Assembly (NCBI GenBank): GCA_903901875.1 | Contig: CAIUSO010000099.1 | Coordinates: 1 to 33,334, forward strand | DNA from: an uncultured Geobacteraceae bacterium | Lineage (GTDB): Bacteria > Desulfobacterota > Desulfuromonadia > Geobacterales > Pseudopelobacteraceae | Direction of reading: 5' to 3' | Length of the DNA: 33,334 nt | Shown: in pieces, positions 9,345 through 17,268 of the stretch | Numbering within the stretch: the first letter of the stretch is position 1 | How the letters are laid out: each line of letters opens with the position of its first letter | The notes under the pieces: model-generated | What the model saw: only the letters and a program-made list of their open reading frames with translations | Databases searched by the model: none | What the model was told of the DNA's origin: nothing | Program-made: the position numbers and the translations under genes

Positions 9345-10013
9345 GTGAATGGTCGAACGGCACTGATTACAGGAGCTGCAAGAGGTATTGGGTGCGCTAT
9401 TGCACATCTGTTTCAGGAGCAGGGAGCGATGGTACTGACTCCAAGTCGTAAAGAGCTAGATCTGTCGAGCAACGACTCTATTGACAGATATTGCACTCAG
9501 CTTACCCAAAAGGTTGATGTTATTGTAAACAACGCTGGCATTAATCCGTTGGGTGCGGCAGATGAATTCAACGATGCAGATCTGTCGGAAACCCTACAGA
9601 TCAACCTTGTAGCACCGATGCGATTGATACGGGCACTTTCCCCAGGCATGGCTCAACGTGGCTACGGTCGTATAGTAAATATCAGTTCTATCTGGAGCGG
9701 AGTGGCAAAACCTCGCCGCTTTGTCTATGCGACAACCAAAGCGGGTATAAATGGTATGACGCGAGCCTTGGCCGTTGAGTTAGCTGCATCCGGTGTATTA
9801 GTCAATGCGGTGGCCCCTGGTTATACAAATACAGAATTAACCCGACAGAATAATTCTGTTGAATCAATTCACCAGATTGCTGCTGCTATCCCTGCGGGCC
9901 GCCTGGCTGAACCGGAGGAGATTGCACAGGTAGTTGCCTTCCTCTGTTCGCAGAATAACAGCTATCTAACTGGACAGACTATCTTTGTGGATGGAGGTTA
10001 CACGTGTCAGTGA
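9345..10013 (+). CDS. Short-chain dehydrogenase/reductase
   Basis: This is a classical SDR of 222 residues. It has the cofactor motif TGAARGIG at about 9-16, NNAG near 66-69, the catalytic serine in NISSIWSG, the YATTK catalytic pair near 132-136, and the C-terminal [10 protein letters not shown] typical of FabG-like enzymes. The start is GTG at 9345, with AGGAG at 9331-9335. It lies 21 bases after the ThDP enzyme and overlaps the cyclase-like gene by 10 bases, so it probably reduces or oxidises a carbonyl/alcohol made within this four-gene block. It is somewhat shorter than FabG (about 245), mostly from a compact region after the first strand. The substrate cannot be read from the sequence. 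Confidence 0.88.
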   Translation: MNGRTALITGAARGIGCAIAHLFQEQGAMVLTPSRKELDLSSNDSIDRYCTQLTQKVDVIVNNAGINPLGAADEFNDADLSETLQINLVAPMRLIRALSPGMAQRGYGRIVNISSIWSGVAKPRRFVYATTKAGINGMTRALAVELAASGVLVNAVAPGYTNTELTRQNNSVESIHQIAAAIPAGRLAEPEEIAQVVAFLCSQNNSYLTGQTIFVDGGYTCQ

Positions 10014-11089
10014 TAACAATAAAATCCAATCTACGGAATTACACAGTGTATTTTCAGGAAACTGTCGAATTCATTAAAGGCTTTTCCCGGTTCCCCCATC
10101 GGCTTTTTGTTATTGATGAATCCGTCTGGCGACTTCACGGCAACGGTTGTCTCTCCACCATTTCAGAATCTGAACGAATGATTTTCCCCATCAGCGAGGA
10201 TCAAAAAAACCTCGACAGTGTCATGATAATATATGACCGCCTCATGGAGTCGTCTGCCAAGAAGAATATGACCATCATTTCCATCGGTGGAGGGATCACT
10301 CAGGACATCACCGGTTTTGTCGCCTCAACTCTCTATCGCGGACTCAACTGGGTGTTTGTACCCACTACTCTTCTTGCCCAGGCAGACAGTTGTATTGGTA
10401 GTAAAACATCTCTTAATTACAGGAGGTTCAAGAACTTGATAGGAACGTTTTACCCTCCGAGTGAAGTGCATATTTACCCCCCTTTTCTTCAGACACTCGC
10501 AACGAGTGATTTTCTAAGTGGTATGGGAGAAGTTGCCAAGCTTCATATCATGGGTGGTGCCGAAACGACATCCTCACTGTCTAATGCGCTACCGGCAATC
10601 CTGGAGAGAGATGAAGAAGCACTGTTATTGGCTATCCGGTGCTCACTTGAGGTGAAGTTGCAGTATATGGAGGGTGATGAATTCGATACCGGTCGACGTA
10701 ATCTGCTCAATTTCGGTCACTGTTTTGGTCATGCATTAGAGACAGTCTGCAACTATGCAATTCCGCATGGGCAGGCCGTCGTGATCGGTATTCTCGTGGC
10801 AAATCGTGTTGCAGTGATGCGTGGCTTGCTTTCTGCCAAGAACGACCAGCACATGGCGACACAACTGCTTGCATTACTGCCTGACTTCAAACAGGATCTC
10901 TCAAAATATTCAGCGACTGAATTGATAGCTGCGATGAAGCACGACAAAAAGCGGGTTGGTGAAGGTCTTGTGGTGGTTATGATTACCGATGCATTGACAC
11001 TGGTAAAAGCCGATGACGTAACAGCGGAAGAAATTGAAACAGCTATGTCAGGTTCATTTGCATCATATCCATTTCGAGGAGAATTATAA
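10004..11089 (+). CDS. 3-dehydroquinate synthase-like sugar-phosphate cyclase
   Basis: This 361-residue protein belongs to the dehydroquinate synthase superfamily, NAD- and Zn-dependent enzymes that cyclise sugar phosphates. The NAD-binding GGGITQD is at 95-101, and [14 protein letters not shown] and KNLIG follow. The metal ligands match Glu176 (SGMGEVAK), His239 ([11 protein letters not shown]) and His255 (PHGQ); the Lys/Arg/Asn active-site residues around RRNLLNFGH and the terminal HDKKRVGEG are also kept. The usual HGE after the third ligand is HGQ. GTG 10004 is preferred because TGGAGG lies about 6 bases upstream. The gene overlaps both neighbours, so it belongs to the polysaccharide operon rather than to an aro cluster. 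It may be a duplicate AroB or a cyclase with another substrate, as in EEVS or DOIS relatives. Confidence 0.87.
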   Translation: MSVITIKSNLRNYTVYFQETVEFIKGFSRFPHRLFVIDESVWRLHGNGCLSTISESERMIFPISEDQKNLDSVMIIYDRLMESSAKKNMTIISIGGGITQDITGFVASTLYRGLNWVFVPTTLLAQADSCIGSKTSLNYRRFKNLIGTFYPPSEVHIYPPFLQTLATSDFLSGMGEVAKLHIMGGAETTSSLSNALPAILERDEEALLLAIRCSLEVKLQYMEGDEFDTGRRNLLNFGHCFGHALETVCNYAIPHGQAVVIGILVANRVAVMRGLLSAKNDQHMATQLLALLPDFKQDLSKYSATELIAAMKHDKKRVGEGLVVVMITDALTLVKADDVTAEEIETAMSGSFASYPFRGEL

Positions 11090-12717
11090 TGCGTACTATA
11101 GAAATACTCGATTGCACGTTGCGAGATGGCGGATTTGTAAATGACTGGAATTTTGGTGCAGGTAGCATTGCAAATATAATAGGCAGGCTAGTCAAAGCAG
11201 GTATCGATATTATTGAAGTTGGTTTCATAGATGCGAGAAGATCCTATGACATTAATCGTTCAATATTCCCTGACACTGATTCCATAAAGCCCATTTTCAA
11301 TAACCTCGAAACGGACAACGCACTCATTCTGGGCATGATTGATTTCGGTACATGCCCCATTGAGGCGATAACCGAGCAACAGGACTCTGTGTTGGACGGA
11401 ATACGGGTAATATTTAAGAAACAACATTCCAGGGAGGCTCTTGAATTCTGTGCAGCAATAAAAAAGAAGGGATATAAAATTTTTGTAAACCCTGTATCGG
11501 TAACAAGCTATTCAGATACGGAGATGCTCAACCTTATAGCAACAATAAATGCATTGGCTCCGGACGGTGTCGCCATAGTTGATACGTATGGTCTTATGCA
11601 TAAACAGGAATTACTCCACTATTATTCGCTGTTAGACAAAAACCTGATTACCGGCATAAAAATTGGATATCACGCTCACAATAATTTTCAGCTTGCGTAC
11701 GCTAATTCTTTAGAACTTGTTGCACTTGATTCAGAAAGAGAGTTAATTATTGATACTTCTCTTTTCGGGATGGGAAAAAGTGCTGGTAATACCTGTACCG
11801 AGCTTGTTGCCATGCATCTTAATGAAAATTATGGTAAGTGCTACGATATGTATCAATTACTTGAAGCAATTGATGTTGACATTTCAAAGGAATATGCACG
11901 AAAGCAGTGGGGGTACACACTTAATCACTTTGTGGCAGCCTCAAATGACTGTCATCCTGATTACGTATCTGCCCTGATTGGCAAGAGAACACTGTCTGTA
12001 AAAGCGGTCAACGAGATCCTTGCCAGAATAGAGCCTCCCGCCAAACTGACATTTAGCAAAGCTCTGATTGAAAATCTGTATTTGGAATATCAAAATAAAT
12101 ACATTGATGATTCCGGAGCATATGTGGCTCTTGCTCGTCAGTTAATAAGCAGAAAAATACTGATCATTGCCCCGGGAAGATCTATAGAGACCGACAAGAC
12201 ACATATTCAAGACTTCATACATGAAAATGAACCTGCCGTTATCACCATTAATTTTATTGACGAGAACTACAAGCCCGATTATGTTTTTATGGGAAATTCA
12301 AAAAGATACAGCCAATTTTACAATAAAATATATATGGGTGAATGTAGCGCAAAGGTTATTTGTACTTCAAATATAGCTGAGTCAAATAGAAAAATTGACT
12401 ACATTTTCAATTTTAATTCCTTGATTAGCGAAGACGACGTTATCCGAGATAATCCCGTTTTGATGCTCCTCAATTTATTAACTAATATGAAAATTAATAC
12501 CGTTTTTCTCGCGGGGTTTGACGGATACACAAACGACAACATGAAAAATTACCCCGAAGAATATATTCCGTTTCTCTACTGCAATGACCAGGTTATACTG
12601 CGCAATGAAGCGATAAGAAAGGCAATCAGAAGCTTGGATAATAAAATCAGCCTGAAGCCATTAACATCATCGTTTTATTTTTCACCTTTAGTATCATCGG
12701 AGTACGCCCCCCAATGA
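11089..12717 (+). CDS. Two-domain DRE-TIM (HMGL-like) aldolase with a C-terminal MptE/DUF115-like domain
   Basis: Residues 1 to about 300 form an HMGL-like TIM barrel. LDCTLRDGGF at 7-16 supplies the metal-binding Asp and catalytic Arg, HAHNN at 195-199 gives the two His ligands, and GMGKSAGNTCTE near 228-239 is the second signature, closest to 4-hydroxy-2-oxovalerate aldolase. Such enzymes make or break C-C bonds next to a 2-oxo acid. Residues about 345-542 form a separate domain starting KILIIAPGRSIE, resembling MptE/DUF115-like Rossmann domains found near polysaccharide genes; its role is unknown. The gene overlaps the cyclase by 1 base and the next glycosyltransferase by 4. It is clearly more AT-rich than its neighbours (for example 17 G/C in bases 12301-12360), suggesting separate acquisition. 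The substrate is unknown. Confidence 0.82.
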   Translation: MRTIEILDCTLRDGGFVNDWNFGAGSIANIIGRLVKAGIDIIEVGFIDARRSYDINRSIFPDTDSIKPIFNNLETDNALILGMIDFGTCPIEAITEQQDSVLDGIRVIFKKQHSREALEFCAAIKKKGYKIFVNPVSVTSYSDTEMLNLIATINALAPDGVAIVDTYGLMHKQELLHYYSLLDKNLITGIKIGYHAHNNFQLAYANSLELVALDSERELIIDTSLFGMGKSAGNTCTELVAMHLNENYGKCYDMYQLLEAIDVDISKEYARKQWGYTLNHFVAASNDCHPDYVSALIGKRTLSVKAVNEILARIEPPAKLTFSKALIENLYLEYQNKYIDDSGAYVALARQLISRKILIIAPGRSIETDKTHIQDFIHENEPAVITINFIDENYKPDYVFMGNSKRYSQFYNKIYMGECSAKVICTSNIAESNRKIDYIFNFNSLISEDDVIRDNPVLMLLNLLTNMKINTVFLAGFDGYTNDNMKNYPEEYIPFLYCNDQVILRNEAIRKAIRSLDNKISLKPLTSSFYFSPLVSSEYAPQ

Positions 12718-13475
12718 ATCATCCGCCCCTTGTGACGATTATCACCGTAGTCCGTAATGATGCTGCAAGCCTGTTGCGCACCATACAGAGTATCGTTCCG
12801 TTTAAAAATTCCCGTTTCGAGTATGTTGTTGTTGACGGAGCCTCAACAGATGAAACTCTTCAGGTGGCAGAATCACACCGCGACCTGATTGATATTCTTG
12901 TCAGTGAACCGGACAAAGGGATCTACGATGCCATGAATAAAGGGATCAAGCTTGCCCATGGCACCTATCTGCTGTTCCTCAATGCCGGTGATGAGCTGCT
13001 CGTCTCTCCCGATAACATCGTTGCTGCCGCTCCCGAAAAAAGTGTCATTGTCTACGCAAAGGCAAAAATGTTCAATCCGGACGGCTCTTTTGACTACATC
13101 AAGGGAAAACGCCTCAAAAACATCAGACGTTTTTTACAGGGGATGCCACTCTGCCATCAGGCAATCTTCTACCGACGGGAGCTGATCGGAGAATATGACC
13201 TTGGCTTCAAGGTGATAAGTGACCGGGTACTGACGTACAATTTGCTCCGCACCTACGGACGAAGGCGCGCTTTTTTTGTGGACAGCGTTATGGTAAATTA
13301 TTATCAGGACGGTTTCAGTTGCAACGGCGTTTCCGATGCCTTTCTCGCCGAGGAGGATGCCCGCTTTTATCGGAGTGTGGGTAAAGCCTATTACATCAAG
13401 ATTAAAATCATTAACTACCATTTCAAACACAAAATTAAACGTCCTTTCCTGCGACTGTTTGGCAGGAAGTTCTAG
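12714..13475 (+). CDS. Family 2 glycosyltransferase, WcaE-like
   Basis: This 253-residue GT-A enzyme has PLVTIITVVRNDAASLLRTI at the N-terminus, the nucleotide-binding VVVDGASTDET near residues 38-48, and the GIYDAMNKG segment characteristic of the colanic-acid WcaE-type GT2 subgroup. FLNAGDELL stands where other GT2 enzymes have DxD. It would add one sugar to the growing cytoplasmic saccharide. The C-terminal 25 residues are rich in Lys, Arg and aromatics, suggesting peripheral membrane binding. It overlaps the aldolase-like gene by 4 bases (ATGA), but its base composition returns to that of the flanking LPS genes. The donor and acceptor are not readable. Confidence 0.88.
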   Translation: MNHPPLVTIITVVRNDAASLLRTIQSIVPFKNSRFEYVVVDGASTDETLQVAESHRDLIDILVSEPDKGIYDAMNKGIKLAHGTYLLFLNAGDELLVSPDNIVAAAPEKSVIVYAKAKMFNPDGSFDYIKGKRLKNIRRFLQGMPLCHQAIFYRRELIGEYDLGFKVISDRVLTYNLLRTYGRRRAFFVDSVMVNYYQDGFSCNGVSDAFLAEEDARFYRSVGKAYYIKIKIINYHFKHKIKRPFLRLFGRKF

Positions 13476-13501
13476 AATCATCTCGGTACAGGTTCTCAGG
13501 T

Positions 13502-14272
13502 ATGCCGCCAATTTCCGTAGTAATCATAACCTATAATGAAGAACGCAATATCGAACGCTGTCTCCGCGCTGTCGAAGGAATTGCCGACGAAATTATTGTG
13601 CTTGATTCATTGTCAACGGACATTACTTCTCAGATATGCCGGGGTTTCGGTGCCACCGTCATCGAACAGCCATTCCTTGGTTATGTGGCGCAGAAAAACA
13701 AAGCTGTTGAACATGCATCTTACGACCATATCCTTTCCCTTGATGCCGATGAAGTGCTCTCTGAGGAGCTGCGACGGTCAATTTTGGCGATCAAAAACAA
13801 CTGGCAACACGATGGCTACTGCTTCAACCGGCTCACCAATTACTGCGGCAGCTGGATACGCCACTGCAGCTGGTACCCGGACCGGAAACTGAGGCTGTTC
13901 GACCGCCGCACCGGGAAATGGTGCGGAGACACCATTCACGAGCGTTACCTTCTTGATAATGGCGCAAAGCCCCGGCATCTGACGGGCGACCTGCTTCATT
14001 ACTCGTACGACTCCATAGATCAGCACATTGAACAGATCAGAAAATTTACCACCATCATGGCTGACGTGCAATGGCGTAAGGGCAATAAGCCCGGAGTGGC
14101 CAAACTGCTGTTAAATCCGCTCTGGTGCTTCTTCCGACAGTATTTTGTCCGACTCGGCTTCCTTGACGGATACCATGGGTTAGTTGTATGCATCCTGTCG
14201 GCAGTCGCCAATTTCATCAAGTATGCCAAGACCAGGGAGCTATTCTCTTCAAAAGGGCTTCCGGATGCTTAA
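13502..14272 (+). CDS. Family 2 glycosyltransferase of the WaaE/KdtX type (LPS core)
   Basis: This 256-residue protein closely follows the WaaE/KdtX pattern: PPISVVIITYNEERNIERCL, then IVLDSLSTDIT, then the metal-binding SLDADEVLSEEL near residue 80, then WYPDRKLRLFDRR, then a GDTIHERY segment carrying the likely catalytic acid. WaaE is a beta-1,4-glucosyltransferase acting on heptose I of the LPS inner core in enterobacteria. The next gene is a GT9 heptosyltransferase-like enzyme, so a core role fits. A hydrophobic stretch near 215-240 may touch the membrane. It overlaps the next gene by 8 bases. The family is sure; the exact sugar added is an inference. Confidence 0.88.
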   Translation: MPPISVVIITYNEERNIERCLRAVEGIADEIIVLDSLSTDITSQICRGFGATVIEQPFLGYVAQKNKAVEHASYDHILSLDADEVLSEELRRSILAIKNNWQHDGYCFNRLTNYCGSWIRHCSWYPDRKLRLFDRRTGKWCGDTIHERYLLDNGAKPRHLTGDLLHYSYDSIDQHIEQIRKFTTIMADVQWRKGNKPGVAKLLLNPLWCFFRQYFVRLGFLDGYHGLVVCILSAVANFIKYAKTRELFSSKGLPDA

Positions 14273-15284
14273 AAACATTATCATCAGCCGCACCGACGGT
14301 ATCGGTGACGTTATCCTCACCCTGCCGGTGGCCGGTTTATTGAAGAAAGTCTATCCCAATGTCACCATCTGGTTTATTGGCCGCTCCTATACCGCTCCGG
14401 TCATTGCTGCCTGTGAGCATGTGGATGAATTTATTAATCGTGATAATCTGGAACCCATGACTGAACGCCAGCAGGTTGATCTGCTGCAGCAATCACTGGC
14501 CGATGCCATTGTCCACGTTTTTCCCGACAAATTCATTGCACGGTTGGCAAAACGTTCCGGCATCCCGATTCGGATCGGCACATCCCACCGTTTCCACCAC
14601 TGGTTCACCTGTAACAAGCTCGTCCATGAAGGGCGCAAACGCTCCCCCTTGCATGAGGCAGAGCTGAATGTCAGGCTGCTCCGCCCCCTTGGCATTCAAC
14701 CTCCGGTGTCACGGGCAGAACTGGTGCCCTTAACAGGGCTGACCCGCCCCGAACCGCTGGAACCGCAGTACGAGGCGTTGCTGGATCCCCACCGTTTCAA
14801 TCTCATCCTCCATCCGACATCAAAGGGGAGTGCCCGTGAGTGGGGAGTTAACAACTACAGTGAACTGATTCAGCTTCTCCCGCAGGAACGGTATAAGGTG
14901 TTTGTCTCCGGCAGTGCTGAAGAAGGGGCACGCCTGCTTCAGCATCCCAAGCTCTGGCAGCACGGGGCCACCAACATCACCGGTGCCATGCCCCTTGACC
15001 AGTTCATCGCCTTTATTGCCAGGGCCGACGGGCTGATTGCCGCCAGCACCGGTCCCCTCCATATTGCGGCGGCTCTTGGCAAGGTTGCCCTCGGAATCTA
15101 TGCCCCCATGCGCCCCATTCATCCGGGCCGCTGGTGCCCTCTGGGACCACGGGCGGGATTTCTTGTGCGGGACAAGCAGTGCCAGCTCTGCCGTCACGAT
15201 AACCACTGTGCCTGCATGGAAAGCATTACACCGGTCGAGGTTTGTGCCCGACTGGAACAATTGATCGTAACAGACGGGAAATAA
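14265..15284 (+). CDS. Family 9 glycosyltransferase (ADP-heptose:LPS heptosyltransferase-like)
   Basis: This 339-residue GT-B enzyme begins MLKNIIISRTDGIGDVILTLPV, the typical N-terminus of WaaC/WaaF/WaaQ enzymes, which add L-glycero-D-manno-heptose from ADP-heptose to the inner core. The donor-binding half has LILHPTSKGSAREW near residue 184 and the signature AASTGPLHIAAALG near 260, followed by GIYAPMRPIHPGRW. The ATG at 14265 is chosen over the upstream in-frame ATG at 14184 because GT9 proteins start at this strand and AAAAGGG lies just upstream. A Cys/His-rich segment, CQLCRHDNHCAC, near residue 300 is typical of many heptosyltransferases. It is placed between the WaaE-like and GT4 genes, supporting core assembly. 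The specific heptose position is unknown. Confidence 0.9.
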   Translation: MLKNIIISRTDGIGDVILTLPVAGLLKKVYPNVTIWFIGRSYTAPVIAACEHVDEFINRDNLEPMTERQQVDLLQQSLADAIVHVFPDKFIARLAKRSGIPIRIGTSHRFHHWFTCNKLVHEGRKRSPLHEAELNVRLLRPLGIQPPVSRAELVPLTGLTRPEPLEPQYEALLDPHRFNLILHPTSKGSAREWGVNNYSELIQLLPQERYKVFVSGSAEEGARLLQHPKLWQHGATNITGAMPLDQFIAFIARADGLIAASTGPLHIAAALGKVALGIYAPMRPIHPGRWCPLGPRAGFLVRDKQCQLCRHDNHCACMESITPVEVCARLEQLIVTDGK

Positions 15285-15289
15285 TACCA

Positions 15290-17134
15290 ATGGCACTCAG
15301 GATACTGCACGTTCTGTCATCTAATTTTTTTGCCGGTTCGGTGGCCTACGCTCTGCAGCTTGCCGAACGCCAGCGAGCCGACGGCCATCTGGTGGTCATG
15401 GCCACCGACCAGACCGGTCTTTCCGACTCATGTGACTGCCTGCCTCTCCCGGTATCCGACCGTTCACTATTACAACGCTTTCGTAATATTCGCCGTCTTC
15501 GCAGCATTATCCGCGACTACGACATAGGTGTCGTTCACGCCCACTCACGGGCAGCAAGCTGGATCTGCCACTACGCCCTTCGCGGCACCAGAGTGCCCCT
15601 TATCTCAACGATCCATGGCCGCCAGGTAAAGCATTCACGCTTGAAATCAAATGACATTTACGGTGAAAAGGTCATTGCCATCTGCCCCGAACTGGTTGAA
15701 CAGCTGGCCACCGACTTGAAAATGGAGCGAAGCAAACTACATTGTCTGCCCAATCCCCTAGATTTTGAGCATCTGGAACCGTACCGCACAACCGGTGTCC
15801 GCAACAGCGGACCGCCGATCATTTCCGTTGTCGGAAGATTCAACGGCCCCAAAGGTGCCCATATTGCTGAATTGGTGGCTGAAGTATTCCCCGGCCTGCT
15901 GCATCAGCACCCCGATCTCTCGATCAGGCTTATTGGCGGGGAGTGGGAGTCATTCCCTGCGAAAGGAAAGGAAGCCTTCGATTCACTGCGGTCCCGCTTT
16001 GGGGAACGCATCAGCTATCGGGGCTTCACCCGGCAGGTACTACCGCTCATAGCCGAATCAACCATTGTGATCGGTGCCGGACGGGTCGCCATGGAGGCAC
16101 TGGCCCTCGGCTGCACCCTGTTTGCCCTCGGTGAAGCCTGCTGCCACGGAATTATCACCAGAGAAAATCTTGAGGCCGCCATCGGCAGCAATTTCGGGGA
16201 TATTCGTCGGGAGGCTGCTTCGTTCCACCCCGATTGCGGAGCAATCAACCGTGAACTGGTGAACTGTCTGAACGGAGCAGCACTTGGGGAGATTGACCGG
16301 CAAAAACTGGTACAAGTCTACGATATGGCCCACATCATGCCGCAGATCATAGCCATTTACGGTGCCGCACTCATGGGAAAACTCTCCCCGTCTCCCATTC
16401 CGGTACTGATGTACCACCGGGTACCCGATACCCCGATTGACACAAAGCACCGCACCTTTGTCACAAAACAGAACTTCGAAAAGCACCTGATTTTTTTTGC
16501 CCGGCGCGGCCTGCAGGCCATTACATTTCAAGACTATCTGGCCTTTGCCACCGGCACAAGGCCCCCCCAGAAATTTCCCCGGAAGCCATTCATCCTTACC
16601 TTCGATGACGGCTACGCGGACAATTTCACCAACGCGCTCCCTCTCACCCGGGCCTATGGTTTCCGGGGGGTACTGTTCCTGCTGGGTGACTTTACGGCAA
16701 AGGGGAATTTTTGGGATCGTGGGGAAGATGTTGAGGCAAACCGCCTCATGACGTCGGAGCAGAAAAAGGCATTCGTGGCCGCTGGGTGGGAGATTGGTGC
16801 CCACACCATGACCCATCCCCACCTGACCCAGATACCCGATGAAGAGCTCCGGTATGAGTTGTGCGAGAGCAGGCGAAAGCTGGAAGAAGAGCTGGAGACC
16901 AGCGTCATCTCGTGTGCCTACCCGTTTGGCACCCATGATGAACGGGTCAGGAGCTGTATTAAAGAGTGCGGTTTTACCTTCGGAATTGCCACCGATACGG
17001 GGGGAACGGTCATTGAGGACGACCGCTTTGCCATTTTTCGGGTTAACATGTTTCCCGAGGAGAGCTTCTTCAGTCTCTACAAAAAAACCTCTTCCTGGTA
17101 TCGCGCCTATTACCGACGCAAACGGGGAAAGTAG
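15290..17134 (+). CDS. Fused family 4 glycosyltransferase and polysaccharide deacetylase (NodB/CE4)
   Basis: This is a single 614-residue frame starting at ATG 15290, six bases after the GT9 stop. Residues 1 to about 360 form a GT-B fold: RILHVLSSNFFAGSVAY at the start, VVGRFNGPKGAHIAELV near 180, and the donor-binding AGRVAMEALALG segment near 265. Residues about 370-614 form a NodB-type deacetylase: PVLMYHRV, the TFDDGYADN motif with Asp439/Asp440, and HTMTHPHL with zinc ligands His505 and His509, then a SCAYPFGTHDE segment. The fusion suggests that an N-acetylated sugar is transferred and then de-N-acetylated on the same lipid-linked glycan, leaving a free amine, but this is inferred. There is no signal peptide, so it acts in the cytoplasm. 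It ends the plus-strand LPS run. Confidence 0.9.
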   Translation: MALRILHVLSSNFFAGSVAYALQLAERQRADGHLVVMATDQTGLSDSCDCLPLPVSDRSLLQRFRNIRRLRSIIRDYDIGVVHAHSRAASWICHYALRGTRVPLISTIHGRQVKHSRLKSNDIYGEKVIAICPELVEQLATDLKMERSKLHCLPNPLDFEHLEPYRTTGVRNSGPPIISVVGRFNGPKGAHIAELVAEVFPGLLHQHPDLSIRLIGGEWESFPAKGKEAFDSLRSRFGERISYRGFTRQVLPLIAESTIVIGAGRVAMEALALGCTLFALGEACCHGIITRENLEAAIGSNFGDIRREAASFHPDCGAINRELVNCLNGAALGEIDRQKLVQVYDMAHIMPQIIAIYGAALMGKLSPSPIPVLMYHRVPDTPIDTKHRTFVTKQNFEKHLIFFARRGLQAITFQDYLAFATGTRPPQKFPRKPFILTFDDGYADNFTNALPLTRAYGFRGVLFLLGDFTAKGNFWDRGEDVEANRLMTSEQKKAFVAAGWEIGAHTMTHPHLTQIPDEELRYELCESRRKLEEELETSVISCAYPFGTHDERVRSCIKECGFTFGIATDTGGTVIEDDRFAIFRVNMFPEESFFSLYKKTSSWYRAYYRRKRGK

Positions 17135-17187
17135 AAAGTGCCCCTGAACTGTGACGATGTAATTATTTTGAGCATTCTCCGAATGAA

Positions 17188-17226
17188 TTAAGTTGCCTGC
17201 AAATCAGCTTCAATAATTGTTGGCAT
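17188..17226 (-). other. 12-codon ORF with a strong ribosome site; possible remnant of a lumazine synthase start
   Basis: On the minus strand GAAAGGAGAG lies 4-6 bases before an ATG that opens MPTIIEADLQAT and then TAA at 17188-17190. The twelve residues resemble the N-terminus of 6,7-dimethyl-8-ribityllumazine synthase (pattern MPxIIEGxLxAxG), but the next codons do not continue that protein. It starts 42 bases after the DUF535 stop. It may be a gene fragment left at a recombination edge, or a chance ORF behind a real leader. Low confidence. Confidence 0.25.
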
Positions 17227-17268
17227 AGCACTCTCCTTTCATTTCTGCAACGAGGAGTCTTTGGGTAC

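Noticed and set aside
16058-16936. Minus-strand frame of 292 codons
   Set aside because: It is a shadow of the GT4-NodB fusion gene, which has both domain signatures intact.
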